Shown: one piece after another, positions 42,221-50,724 of the stretch
How the letters are laid out: each line of letters begins with the position of its first letter
How positions within the stretch are numbered: position 1 is the stretch's first letter
Assembly: GCF_013113835.1 (NCBI RefSeq)
Contig: NZ_VTYQ01000001.1
Location: 186,001 to 250,000, forward strand
DNA: 64,000 nt
Source of the DNA: Vibrio sp. RE88
GTDB lineage: Bacteria > Pseudomonadota > Gammaproteobacteria > Enterobacterales > Vibrionaceae
Direction: 5' to 3'
Notes under the pieces: model-generated
Told to the model about the DNA's origin: nothing
Database searches by the model: none
Seen by the model: only the letters and a program-made list of their open reading frames with translations
Translations under genes and position numbers: made by a program

Positions 42221-42774
42221 CCGACCGTAATTTCTGTCGCCAACTCTTCGATCACAGCACCGCCATCGACTCCAACCAAGGTCAAGGTAATGGTAATCGG
42301 CTCTCCAGCGTCAGAGTACAGAGAGAAGCATTCCAGCTTGCGCTCGCCTTGTTTTAGAAACTGCATTTTGATGTTGTAAACCGAGTAATCCCAATGACCA
42401 TATTTGTCGATGTTCAACGACCCCAAAGTCCCCTTGCCCGCAACCACACTATTAGGGTCAAACTGAGTTTGACGACGATGACCGCTTGAAACGAGAAGTC
42501 GGCCGGAATCGCTTAACAACGGGGACATGTCCCAATTCACAGACTCATGTTTTTCTTCTTCGTAATCCGATGTGCTCTGATGATAACCCCTGCCCAGTAA
42601 TTGGCTGGCTCTGCCATTCTCTGATTGAGGGGGGCTTGGTAGAAGTGAAAGTGATGCAAAGCGATAGGCTCTTGCGCTATCAGCGTTAGATAAAGAAGCA
42701 CCTGCAGACAGAGCATAGGTATCTGTATGGTTTACAGCACTTCTCGAACGATGTGTGTGGATTGAATAAGCCAT
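42217..42774 (-). CDS. Short VCBS-like domain protein, 185 aa
   Basis: A 185-residue protein without a signal peptide. The last 90 residues read as one VCBS repeat: KGTLGSLNIDKYGHWDYSVYN and ECFSLYSDAGEPITITLTLVGVDG follow the G-x-L-x-I-x-x-x-G-x-W-x-Y and S-D-G-x-x-x-x-(V/I)-x-(V/I)-x-(V/I)-x-G pattern. Such repeats normally occur in very large secreted adhesins, not singly. The N-terminal 95 residues are Ser-rich and probably disordered. AGGAGAAGGTT precedes the ATG. It could be a detached or remnant adhesin domain, or a small protein of its own. Confidence 0.75.
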   Translation of the reverse strand: MAYSIHTHRSRSAVNHTDTYALSAGASLSNADSARAYRFASLSLLPSPPQSENGRASQLLGRGYHQSTSDYEEEKHESVNWDMSPLLSDSGRLLVSSGHRRQTQFDPNSVVAGKGTLGSLNIDKYGHWDYSVYNIKMQFLKQGERKLECFSLYSDAGEPITITLTLVGVDGGAVIEELATEITVG

Positions 42775-43099
42775 AACCTTCTCCTATTTTCTCTGATTAC
42801 ACTTGTCAAAGTCGAACTCATATTGAATCAAGCTGGGTAAAGTGACTAACGCAAACCACGTGCCAAAAAACAGGAAATATAGATACGCACAAAAGTGCAT
42901 ATAATTCATAATGATAGAAATTGGCGAAATCAGAGCACAATCGGATTCTCAATATGAGACGCAAAACACAATAAAAAGCGATGGCTCATTTTCAATTTGC
43001 TAATCGCCTTAATACACCAACATTTAACAATTTTCTTAATCAGCATGGCGGTCTGGATGCTATCCTGACGCCGCTCAACAAAACAATAAGTATGCAAAA
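42775..43099. other. 325-bp intergenic region
   Basis: AT-rich gap between the divergent VCBS-like and DSD1-type genes, holding their promoters. I see no RNA, dyad or small gene convincing enough to list. Confidence 0.4.
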
Positions 43100-44203
43100 A
43101 TGAAACTAGAACACATCGATACACCAGCTTTGTTTATCGACATCGACGCTGTCGAACATAACTTAGCTGAGATGCAACGCAGAATTAATCAACTAGGCTT
43201 AACCCTACGCCCTCATACTAAGGCGCATAAAATCCCGCAACTGGCTCACAAGCAAATTGAATACGGTGCGCAAGGCATCTGTACCTCAAAGCTGGGTGAA
43301 GCGGAAGTGATGCTTCAAGGTGGTATCACCGACATCCTAATCACAACCCCTATTGCAGGTCAGGCCAAATATCAGCGCCTGATTGATCTTCATCGCCAAT
43401 ACCCGCAAGCGACGCTCTACCAAGTTATTGATCATCCGCAGCACGTGGAATCAATCGCTGAGCTCGCTCAGCAGGCCGGTGTCGTGGTCAACCTTCTGAT
43501 TGAAGTCGAAAGTGGTCAGCAGCGATGCGGTGTCGCAGTGGGTCAAGGACTGCTGGAGATTATAGAGAAAGTCGTTCAGACCGAAGGGGTTCATTACGCT
43601 GGAATTCAGGCGTACAGCGGGCACTTACAGCTGATTAAAGGCTTTGAACAGAGACAACAACAAGCACGCTCCGCCGTGACTGAGCTGTTTGATTTTATCG
43701 AAACTCAATTAAAGCCACGCCATCTTGCCCCAGAAATCATCAGTGGAGGCGGCACTGGGACGTATCAAGCTTATCAGGGGCTAGCGTACACTGAGATACA
43801 AGCAGGTTCTTATTTGTTTATGGATAACTCTTATTGCAATATTGGCGATGAGCAAGATGCAAATCTTAATCAACAGTTCAATTCTGCACTCAAAGTGTTA
43901 AGCACCGTCATTAGCCACCCAACCCCGCAACGCGCCGTTATTGATGCGGGTATGAAGTCACTCTCAATTGATCTAGGTATGCCGATTGTTGAATCTCGCC
44001 CTGAGCTTACCTATCAATGTGGTGGGGATGAGCATGGCATTGTTCATCTTAGTGAAGACAATCTGCTTAGTATCGGGGAAACCCTGGTGTTAACGCCGAG
44101 TCACTGCGATACCACGCTGAACAATTTCGATTATTTATACGTGGTTAAACAAGGTGAGATTGTCGATAAATGGAAGATTGCAGGGCGTGGTCGTTCAGAC
44201 TAA
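43100..44203 (+). CDS. DSD1 family PLP-dependent enzyme (D-threonine aldolase / D-serine dehydratase-like)
   Basis: A 367-residue fold-type III PLP enzyme. RPHTKAHK near residue 38 contains the PLP lysine; ISGGGTGTYQAY lies in the phosphate-binding barrel end, and LTPSHCDTTLNNFD carries the His-Cys metal ligands of the D-threonine aldolase/DSD1 C-terminal domain. Family members split D-3-hydroxyamino acids or dehydrate D-serine, with divalent metal. Which reaction applies here cannot be told. A bidirectional terminator follows at 44228. Confidence 0.88.
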   Translation: MKLEHIDTPALFIDIDAVEHNLAEMQRRINQLGLTLRPHTKAHKIPQLAHKQIEYGAQGICTSKLGEAEVMLQGGITDILITTPIAGQAKYQRLIDLHRQYPQATLYQVIDHPQHVESIAELAQQAGVVVNLLIEVESGQQRCGVAVGQGLLEIIEKVVQTEGVHYAGIQAYSGHLQLIKGFEQRQQQARSAVTELFDFIETQLKPRHLAPEIISGGGTGTYQAYQGLAYTEIQAGSYLFMDNSYCNIGDEQDANLNQQFNSALKVLSTVISHPTPQRAVIDAGMKSLSIDLGMPIVESRPELTYQCGGDEHGIVHLSEDNLLSIGETLVLTPSHCDTTLNNFDYLYVVKQGEIVDKWKIAGRGRSD

Positions 44204-44227
44204 CTTTTCTGCCTATTTTTGACATTA

Positions 44228-44252
44228 AAAAAGGAGCCAACGGCTCCTTTTT
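44228..44252. terminator. Bidirectional terminator
   Basis: AAAAAGGAGCC / GGCTCCTTTTT with AAC loop, between the converging DSD1-type gene and the 50-aa membrane protein gene. Confidence 0.88.
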
Positions 44253-44276
44253 GCGATATCCATAAGCAAGTGAAAT

Positions 44277-44429
44277 TTATGCTTCCAATACGTCTTTTCC
44301 AGCGGCTTCTGCAAGGAGAAGCTGATCAGTTTCATCCAGCTGCATGCCAAAAACTGGCAGACCGTGTTGGCATACCCAACAAGCAAAGAAAACAACGATA
44401 CCCAGAGTTACTAAACCCAGAACAACCAT
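44277..44429 (-). CDS. 50-aa membrane protein, unknown
   Basis: A 50-residue reading frame below usual ORF cut-offs. It begins MVVLGLVTLGIVVFFACWVCQHG, one hydrophobic helix with a CWVC motif at its end, followed by an acidic tail (LDETDQLLLAEAAGKDVLEA). AAGGAGGAGG stands 7 bp before the ATG, one of the strongest ribosome binding sites in the window, and the bidirectional terminator lies just beyond its stop. These features and its position between two otherwise complete genes make it very likely real. The closest role would be a small regulatory subunit of a membrane complex, which is inference. Confidence 0.65.
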   Translation of the reverse strand: MVVLGLVTLGIVVFFACWVCQHGLPVFGMQLDETDQLLLAEAAGKDVLEA

Positions 44430-44772
44430 AGCCAAACCTCCTCCTTGGTTATCAACATACGTACCGATAACTTAAGATGTGGCGTCGCCGGAGCGATGAG
44501 CTAAAAGGCCTTTGTAAATACTTTATTCTTCGACGCTTTCGATTCACTCTCAGTGGGAACATCACTGAGCCATGTGTTTCGTTTTCGTTCAATTTTTCGT
44601 ATCAACTCTGTGAGTTTACTCGGGTCTCTACACCTTTAAATCATGTGGGCACCTTTTCACTATAGTTATACCGTACAAACTGAGCAACTACATTTAGTGG
44701 TTAGCGGCCATAAGATCACAATTTTTATGCTCATTTGCGCATATTTATCCTTACACGCGTTTCTCAGACATC
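44430..44772. other. About 340-bp intergenic region
   Basis: Between the 50-aa membrane protein and the phoX terminator. The promoter of the small minus-strand gene must lie here. No other gene or strong dyad noticed. Confidence 0.4.
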
Positions 44773-44795
44773 AAAAAAGGGGCAAAGCGCCCCTT
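44773..44795 (-). terminator. Terminator after phoX
   Basis: On the minus strand AAGGGGC, 5-nt loop, GCCCCTT then TTTTGA, 37 bp after the phoX stop. Confidence 0.82.
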
Positions 44796-44831
44796 GAGTA
44801 GTGCAAGTATTCCCTAAAGGAATTTTTGTAT

Positions 44832-46709
44832 TTATGCGCCTATCACGCCGCCATCTTCGCGTGTGATCGCCATGATTGTAGAGCGCGGTTTGCTGTTACC
44901 GCCCGCAGGGAAGTGAGACGGAGCACCTTTCTCACCCGGGTGCTGAACACCGACAAACATGGTTTTGTAATCTTCTGAGAAAGTCAGGCCGGTAATTTCA
45001 CACGCTACAGGGCCAGTCAGGAAGCGACGCACCTCACCCGTCATAGGGTCACCACACAACATCTGGTTGTTACCTTGACCGGCAAAATCACCTTTGTTGG
45101 AGTAGTTACCATCGGTTTGAATCCACAGGCGACCTGCTTTATCAAAGCCAATACCATCCGGGCTGTTGAACATGTTGTCTTCGTTGATGTTCTCACTACC
45201 CGCGTAGAGGTTGCCTTTATGAACCGTTGGGTTACCCGCAATCAGGTACAGATCCCATTCAAACCCTTCGCTGGTGTGGTCACCACCTTGCGGTACCCAG
45301 CGAACAATCTGACCATAATGGTTTTCTTTGCGCGGGTTTGGTCCACCGACAGGCTGGCCTTCTTTCACACCACGGTTTTTGTTGTTGGTCAAGGTACAGA
45401 AAACGTGCTGGTTGTCCGGATGCACCGCAACCCATTCTGGGCGGTCCATTGTGGTTGCGCCAACTTGAGTCGCCGCTCGACGTGCAAAGGTCACCACTTC
45501 CGCTTGGTCATGGAAGCCGTTTTCTTTCGTCAGGCCATTCTTACCATGTGTCAGCTCCAGCCACTGGCCTTTACCTTTCAGCTCCGCATCATCCATCTCG
45601 AATTGAGCGACATACAATGTCCCTTCTTCCAGTAGATCACGGTTCACTGCGTTATTGCCTGGCTGATATTTGTTCTTCGAAACAAACTTGTACAGGTGCT
45701 CACCACGCTCATCATCACCCAAGTACACGACCACATGACCGTCGTCGTTGATCAGCAATGCCGCATTTTCGTGCTTGAATCGCCCCAAAGCAGTGCGCTT
45801 CAGCGGTGTTGAAGTCGGGTCGTTCGGGTCAATCTCAACAACCCAGCCAAAGCGATGTGGCTCATTGGGATGCTTAGCCAAATCAAAGCGCTCATCGGTA
45901 TCATGCCATTGGTATTTGCTTGGCTTAGGCTCAACACCATAGCGTGCATGATCGTCCGAGACTTTGGCGCTACCACTGGTACCGAAGTAACCATTGAAGT
46001 TTTCTTCACAGGTCAGGTACGTGCCCCATGGCGTTTGGCCATTCGCACAGTTGTTGAATGTACCTAAAGGTTTCATACCTGTCGGATCTAGCTTGGTCTT
46101 CATCAAATCGTGACCAGCAGCTGGACCTGTGAGCTGCATTTCAGTCGCAGCGGTAATGCGGCGGTTACGCTTGCCGTTTTTGTCCAGCTTCCACTCACCG
46201 CCAGACTTAACGATTTCAAACACAGTCACACCGTGAGCGGCCTGTGACTTGATGACATCATCAGCGGTCATCGCTTTACCGCCATGTTCAAACAGGTATT
46301 CGTAGTTGGTGTATTCGTTGTTGACGGCAATTACTGCGCGGTCTTTCGCGATTGGGAATAAGCTCATACCGTCAGTGTTGTCACCGAACTGACGTAGTTG
46401 AGCTTTTGAGTCTTGCTTACCGCTCGGATCGAACTCTGGCGCATCAGCAAATATCGGATCACCCCAAGACAACAACGGTGTTGCTTTGTAGCCTTTTGGC
46501 ACAATAATCGCATCTTCTGTAGAGGCAGGAACAGCGTCAAAATTCAGTAGTGCGCTTTTCTTGTCTGCGGCAAATGCCTTAGTGATAGGGTTAAGTGACA
46601 GAAACGCACCTGCACCTACTGCTGCGGTACCAGCCAGAAAACGACGACGAGATAGTCTCGCCTCGATCATTTGGCTGAATTGAGAATCTTGCTCATCGCG
46701 ATTCCACAT
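44832..46709 (-). CDS. phoX: PhoX family alkaline phosphatase
   Basis: A 625-residue enzyme of the PhoX family (DUF839), an iron/calcium phosphatase of marine bacteria that releases phosphate from organic phosphoesters outside the cell. A Tat signal is present: LSRRRFLAGTAAVGAGAFLSLNPITKAFAA. Landmarks in the mature protein are FGDNTDGMS, NEYTNYEYLFEHGG, CANGQTPWGTYLTCEENFNGYFG (with Cys), and DGIGFDKAGRLWIQTDG. AAGGAGTCAGC precedes the ATG. A weak Pho-box-like element lies 49 bp upstream. Confidence 0.93.
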   Translation of the reverse strand: MWNRDEQDSQFSQMIEARLSRRRFLAGTAAVGAGAFLSLNPITKAFAADKKSALLNFDAVPASTEDAIIVPKGYKATPLLSWGDPIFADAPEFDPSGKQDSKAQLRQFGDNTDGMSLFPIAKDRAVIAVNNEYTNYEYLFEHGGKAMTADDVIKSQAAHGVTVFEIVKSGGEWKLDKNGKRNRRITAATEMQLTGPAAGHDLMKTKLDPTGMKPLGTFNNCANGQTPWGTYLTCEENFNGYFGTSGSAKVSDDHARYGVEPKPSKYQWHDTDERFDLAKHPNEPHRFGWVVEIDPNDPTSTPLKRTALGRFKHENAALLINDDGHVVVYLGDDERGEHLYKFVSKNKYQPGNNAVNRDLLEEGTLYVAQFEMDDAELKGKGQWLELTHGKNGLTKENGFHDQAEVVTFARRAATQVGATTMDRPEWVAVHPDNQHVFCTLTNNKNRGVKEGQPVGGPNPRKENHYGQIVRWVPQGGDHTSEGFEWDLYLIAGNPTVHKGNLYAGSENINEDNMFNSPDGIGFDKAGRLWIQTDGNYSNKGDFAGQGNNQMLCGDPMTGEVRRFLTGPVACEITGLTFSEDYKTMFVGVQHPGEKGAPSHFPAGGNSKPRSTIMAITREDGGVIGA

Positions 46710-46757
46710 TGCTGACTCCTTGCTCGAGTATGTTTTTTATTAGTAGCGAGCAGATGA

Positions 46758-46776
46758 TAGACAGTAAAAATGACAA
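46758..46776 (-). promoter_or_regulatory. Possible Pho box upstream of phoX
   Basis: On the minus strand TTGTCATTTTTACTGTCTA: two CTGTCAT-like repeats spaced by 5 rather than the usual 4 bases. A PhoB site is expected for phoX, but this match is imperfect. Confidence 0.35.
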
Positions 46777-47020
46777 ACTTGTTAAACTATTGTTTCTGTT
46801 AAATAAAGGCGAGATTGCAGTTTTGTTTGTGTTACATTGCAGTCCTATTAAAGTGAGCTCATATTCACTTTTTATAAATAAGGTATGGCGTACATACAAA
46901 AAAATGTGATCTAACCCCTAGCGAACTTGTCATTTGGTCGCTACATTAAGTCTTGTTCATGAGGAACTTGATTCACATATGCTCAGTGACGAGCAAGCCA
47001 TTAAAAAGTGAGGGAATATC

Positions 47021-47107
47021 ATGAAGAAAATGAGAAAAGCACAATTGCATCGTGTTCGAATTCAATATTGGAAAGAAGCCAATAATAAAGACACAAACAA
47101 GAAATAA
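47021..47107 (+). CDS. 28-aa basic peptide ORF
   Basis: A short frame starting MKKMRKAQLHRVRIQYWKEA and ending Lys-rich, preceded by GAGGGAATATC, a good ribosome binding site. Two intrinsic terminators follow in tandem within 70 bp, so a short transcript is made here. The peptide itself may be the product, or the transcript may be a small RNA; the sequence does not decide. Too short for family assignment. Confidence 0.5.
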   Translation: MKKMRKAQLHRVRIQYWKEANNKDTNKK

Positions 47108-47122
47108 CGTGCACCCTTTATT

Positions 47123-47143
47123 GCCTGCCTTGGCAGGCTTTCA
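47123..47143 (+). terminator. First tandem terminator after the 28-aa ORF
   Basis: GCCTGCC / GGCAGGC, 7-bp stem with 2-nt apex, then TTTC; 15 bp beyond the stop. Confidence 0.65.
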
Positions 47144-47149
47144 AAGTCT

Positions 47150-47176
47150 AAGCTGGCAATCCGTTGCCAGCTTTTG
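47150..47176 (+). terminator. Second tandem terminator after the 28-aa ORF
   Basis: AAGCTGGCAA / TTGCCAGCTT, a perfect 10-bp stem with 4-nt loop, then TTG. With the AA on its 5' side it can also act on the minus strand. Confidence 0.8.
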
Positions 47177-47212
47177 TGTTTCTAGAGTCCAGTAACCTGC
47201 AGATACAACGAG

Positions 47213-47232
47213 AAAAGCCCCTAGTTGGGGCT
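47213..47232 (-). terminator. Terminator after the PBP2 paralogue
   Basis: On the minus strand AGCCCC, 5-nt loop, GGGGCT then TTTCT, 23 bp after the mrdA-like stop. Confidence 0.7.
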
Positions 47233-47255
47233 CCTTGGATTCCAAATGCTCTTGC

Positions 47256-49145
47256 TTAACTCTGCTTCGACTTGCCTCCAATGAGCAAGTGATCAAACAC
47301 ATTTCGAACAAACGGTGCACCAACTTTAGAACCACCATTACCGTGTTCAATGACGACTGTCGTGACATACTCAGGGTTGCGACACGGAGCAAATCCTGTA
47401 AACAAGCCGTGATCGAGAAGGTTGTGGCTCAATTCTTTGGAGTTATAGACTTCGTCTTTCTTCAGGCCGAAAACCTGCGCTGTACCGGATTTACCACCAC
47501 TGCAATACTCGGCCCCTCTGAACGCTCTTCGGCCTGAACCTCTTGGGCCTTCATTCACCAGTCGCATTGCATTCAGAGCAATATCCCATGAACTGTCATC
47601 CACTTGCTTCATGTTGTTAGTCACTGGCTCATCAACTAACTTCGCAGACTCAAAGCTTTGGCCATGTTCAATCACAGCTTTCAGCAGATGAGGTGGCGTG
47701 ACATTGCCGTGATTTACCAATACCGATGTCGCTTTAGCAATTTGTAACGGTGTGGCTGTCCAATAACCCTGACCAATACCGATGGGCACCGTATCTCCTT
47801 TGTACCAAGGCTGGTGATGGCGACGCTGTTTCCACTCCCGGGTCGGCATATTGGCTTCCGTTTCCTCAAGAATGTCTATACCTGTCAGCTGACCAAACCC
47901 AAACAGCCCCATCCAATCCGAGATACGATCAATCCCCAAATCGTAAGCCATCTGATAGAAGAACGAATCCACCGACTCTTCAATCGCTAGCGTGACATCA
48001 ACATCACCATGCCCCCAGCGGCGCCAGTCACGCCAAGCTTTGGAATGACGACTGGAGCCAGGAATCTGCCAGCGGCCATGATCGTTACGAATCGTAGTCG
48101 GGCTGATGACATGTTCAGTCAACCCGGCAATCGCCATGAAGGGCTTCACCGTGGAAGCGGGCGGATACACGCCAAGAGTGGCACGATTGACCAGTGGGTG
48201 ATGCACATCTTCAAGCAATTTACGATATGCAGGCCCTGAAATCCCATCGACAAAGGGGTTGGGGTCATAACTGGGGCTGGATGCCATCGCCAGTACACTG
48301 TTGTCTTTCGGGTCGAGTACCACCGCACTGCCCTGCCTGTCTCCCAACAGTTTGTAGACATAATTTTGTAAATCGACGTCAATGTTCAGAACGATATCTT
48401 TACCCGCCACAGGGGGTACATATTCGAGGGTGCGAATCACTCGACCACGGCTGTTCACTTCAACTTCTTCATAGCCTTGCTCACCATGAAGCATTTTTTC
48501 GTAGTAGCGCTCGATCCCGAGCTTGCCAATGTTCTTCGTTGCCCGGTAGTTAGACAACTCATCCTGACGCTTGAGACGTTCAATATCGCGATCATTGATG
48601 TGAGAAACATAACCTACAACATGCGTCAGTGACGCACCATAAGGATAGAAACGCTTCATTTCAGCGTTGATCACAAAGCCCGGAAATTCGTGTTGATGCG
48701 CAGAAAAACGGGCCACTTCCAACTCAGATAACTCCCCCTTTATCGTCACCGCCTTGAAACGCCTGCGATGTAGATGTTCAAGCTTGTTCAACTGCTCTGG
48801 TGATAAATCGACATATTTTTGCAAGTTAACAATAGATTGATCGAGGTTGAGTGCTTTATCCGGAAACACATCCAACACATAAACAGGAATGTTTTTCGCT
48901 ATGAGGTGCCCGTTACGGTCATAAATCAGCCCTCGTGGAGGAGAAATAGGCAGAACCTGAATTCGGTTGTCATTTGCTCGGGTCTGGTAGTAGTCAAAAT
49001 CTTTGACTTCTAGGTGGTAGAGGTTTGCCACCAGCACACCCAATAAGGCGATCATCGCAATAAAAGCCACGACCGCGCGGCGTTGGAATAGCTTCACTTC
49101 CCACTCATGATTGCGCATGTGGGTACGTTGTCGATTGAACTTCAT
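47256..49145 (-). CDS. mrdA: Penicillin-binding protein 2 (class B transpeptidase) paralogue
   Basis: A 629-residue class B PBP of PBP2 type. N-terminal anchor (AVVAFIAMIALLGVLVANLYHLEV), pedestal (PRGLIYDRNGHLIA), then transpeptidase with YPPASTVKPF (active-site STVK; the usual PPG is PPA), SVDSFFYQMA (SxD), and YCSGGKSGTAQ (KSG). It cross-links peptidoglycan with the elongasome, normally with RodA. Here no rodA, rlpA or rlmH adjoins it, so it is probably a second, specialised PBP2. The start may be 49145 or the next ATG; no clear ribosome binding site. Confidence 0.9.
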   Translation of the reverse strand: MKFNRQRTHMRNHEWEVKLFQRRAVVAFIAMIALLGVLVANLYHLEVKDFDYYQTRANDNRIQVLPISPPRGLIYDRNGHLIAKNIPVYVLDVFPDKALNLDQSIVNLQKYVDLSPEQLNKLEHLHRRRFKAVTIKGELSELEVARFSAHQHEFPGFVINAEMKRFYPYGASLTHVVGYVSHINDRDIERLKRQDELSNYRATKNIGKLGIERYYEKMLHGEQGYEEVEVNSRGRVIRTLEYVPPVAGKDIVLNIDVDLQNYVYKLLGDRQGSAVVLDPKDNSVLAMASSPSYDPNPFVDGISGPAYRKLLEDVHHPLVNRATLGVYPPASTVKPFMAIAGLTEHVISPTTIRNDHGRWQIPGSSRHSKAWRDWRRWGHGDVDVTLAIEESVDSFFYQMAYDLGIDRISDWMGLFGFGQLTGIDILEETEANMPTREWKQRRHHQPWYKGDTVPIGIGQGYWTATPLQIAKATSVLVNHGNVTPPHLLKAVIEHGQSFESAKLVDEPVTNNMKQVDDSSWDIALNAMRLVNEGPRGSGRRAFRGAEYCSGGKSGTAQVFGLKKDEVYNSKELSHNLLDHGLFTGFAPCRNPEYVTTVVIEHGNGGSKVGAPFVRNVFDHLLIGGKSKQS

Positions 49146-49510
49146 AATACGGGAACAAATTGACGGTGATTTTATCGTCCAACACCTGTCAATATATTTA
49201 CATTTGGTTACATTGACGATTACTTTAACAACAACGGGTAAGCGTTATGTGCGAAGAGTGTCAACATCCCCGAATCGGCTGGCCTCTCAAGCACGGAAGC
49301 GAGTGAATCAAGCCGCGCAACGCATACTTTGCACCATGCCCCCGACACTCATTCTTGTGGAGCACTACACCTGTGGTAATTTTGCACGGCTGGCTCCCAA
49401 TCAAAACTTTACTTAACGGTAAAGTTAAAATACCCTTCCCAACCATAAAAAATAAAAATCAGTATTCAAAGCTCAATAAGAAAAATAAATACAACAAATT
49501 AGGGATAGCT
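49146..49510. other. 365-bp region between mrdA-like and adaptor genes
   Basis: Divergent upstream regions. Long overlapping frames on both strands (for example 49111-49416) are not protein-like. No dyad or RNA recognised. Confidence 0.4.
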
Positions 49511-50602
49511 ATGAACAAACTTACCCTCTCACTTGGCCTAACGCTCGCGCTTGCACCTGTTATTCTTTTCAACTGTCAGACGTCACAGGCAAAATCTTCG
49601 AAGCATTCAACAGCGTACATGGTACAACTGCCTGTAGAACGTAGCGCGACCAAACTGATCGCCATGGAAGGCGAATTTAAGCCTTCCAAGTACACGCAAA
49701 TACTCACGGAGCACAGTGGGAAAATCACTCACATTTTTGTTGAAGATGGCGATTATGTTGAGAAAGGTCAGCCGTTACTGGAGTTTGATTCCACGATCGC
49801 TGCTTTGGCCGTCAAGGCTGCGGAGAGTGAATATCAGCTTGCAATCCGCAACATTATAGAGCTCACCCGCACCACTAACGAGAATGATCCTAAGTACATC
49901 ATGGCTTCACACGCGGTGGAAGAGACCAGAAAGAATCTGCTTTCTGCTCAGCAAGATCAGAGTGCCACCACCATGTACGCCCCATTTGCCGGCAAACTTG
50001 GACAAATCAAATTCAATTCAGGAAACTACGCCAACAAAGGGGAACTGGTCACAGAGCTCGTTGCCTCTGATACGGTCGAGCTGCACTTCAACGCTCCCTC
50101 AAAAGTGCTCGAAGATTTCCGACAAGCTCTCAACACCATTCCCGATAACCTGAGGGTTTCCATTCCAGACCATGACGGCCAGTTTGTTGATGGTAAGCTG
50201 ACGTATGTCGACGCTAAGCTCTCCAACCAACAGGATCTTCTCAATGCTTATGCGGTATTTAACAATCAAAACGGTGAACACCTGATTGGCTCAACAACGG
50301 CCTTCTACCTCAATAGCCCTCAAGCAGCGCCCCAGCTTTTCGTCCCGGCCACTTCGCTGCACACCCAAGAGGGAACTTCGACACTGTTTGTCCTTGATGA
50401 CCAACGTATTGTTCGATCTAAACAAGTCACACTGGCAAAAATCAAAGAGACTTACACCGGATATGTGCCTATCGAGTCCGGACTGGAACCTGATGACTTT
50501 GTTCTCATGACGCCAGAGGCCCCCGCTCTGGAAGGCCAGCGAATTGACCCTATGGTCAACCTCGTCAATCAGCTCAATGAAATCTTAAATCGCCAGAGGT
50601 GA
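49511..50602 (+). CDS. RND efflux periplasmic adaptor (HlyD/AcrA type)
   Basis: A 363-residue membrane-fusion protein. The signal-like N-terminus MNKLTLSLGLTLALAPVILFNCQTSQA ends in a Cys that may be lipidated. A biotinyl-lipoyl-like domain (HSGKITHIFVEDGDYVEKGQPLLEFD) is followed by an unusually short helical hairpin (about 105-150) and beta-barrel (APFAGKLGQIKFNSGNYANKGEL). AGGGATAGCT precedes the ATG. An RND pump gene would be expected next, but the next gene is a TetR regulator. The adaptor may work with a pump elsewhere. Confidence 0.85.
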   Translation: MNKLTLSLGLTLALAPVILFNCQTSQAKSSKHSTAYMVQLPVERSATKLIAMEGEFKPSKYTQILTEHSGKITHIFVEDGDYVEKGQPLLEFDSTIAALAVKAAESEYQLAIRNIIELTRTTNENDPKYIMASHAVEETRKNLLSAQQDQSATTMYAPFAGKLGQIKFNSGNYANKGELVTELVASDTVELHFNAPSKVLEDFRQALNTIPDNLRVSIPDHDGQFVDGKLTYVDAKLSNQQDLLNAYAVFNNQNGEHLIGSTTAFYLNSPQAAPQLFVPATSLHTQEGTSTLFVLDDQRIVRSKQVTLAKIKETYTGYVPIESGLEPDDFVLMTPEAPALEGQRIDPMVNLVNQLNEILNRQR

Positions 50603-50724
50603 TGGCAAATGCAGCAAACAGCTCAACGAAAGGTGAATGAACTCTCATCACCCCAATCAAGTGATAGAAAGCGTAGTAAATTATGGTAGCGTTGCACCTT
50701 TCCCCATCCTGTACGGATAAAGGT

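Noticed and set aside
44219..44431. 70-aa plus-strand frame after the DSD1-type gene
   Set aside because: It runs across a bidirectional terminator and is antisense to a 50-aa frame with a much stronger ribosome binding site.
45075..45751. Long plus-strand frames (174-186 aa) opposite phoX
   Set aside because: They lie wholly antisense to a clear PhoX gene with a Tat signal and family motifs; long antisense frames arise from codon bias.
49111..49416. 101-aa plus-strand frame before the adaptor gene
   Set aside because: It starts inside the mrdA-like gene, has no ribosome binding site and no protein-like pattern.
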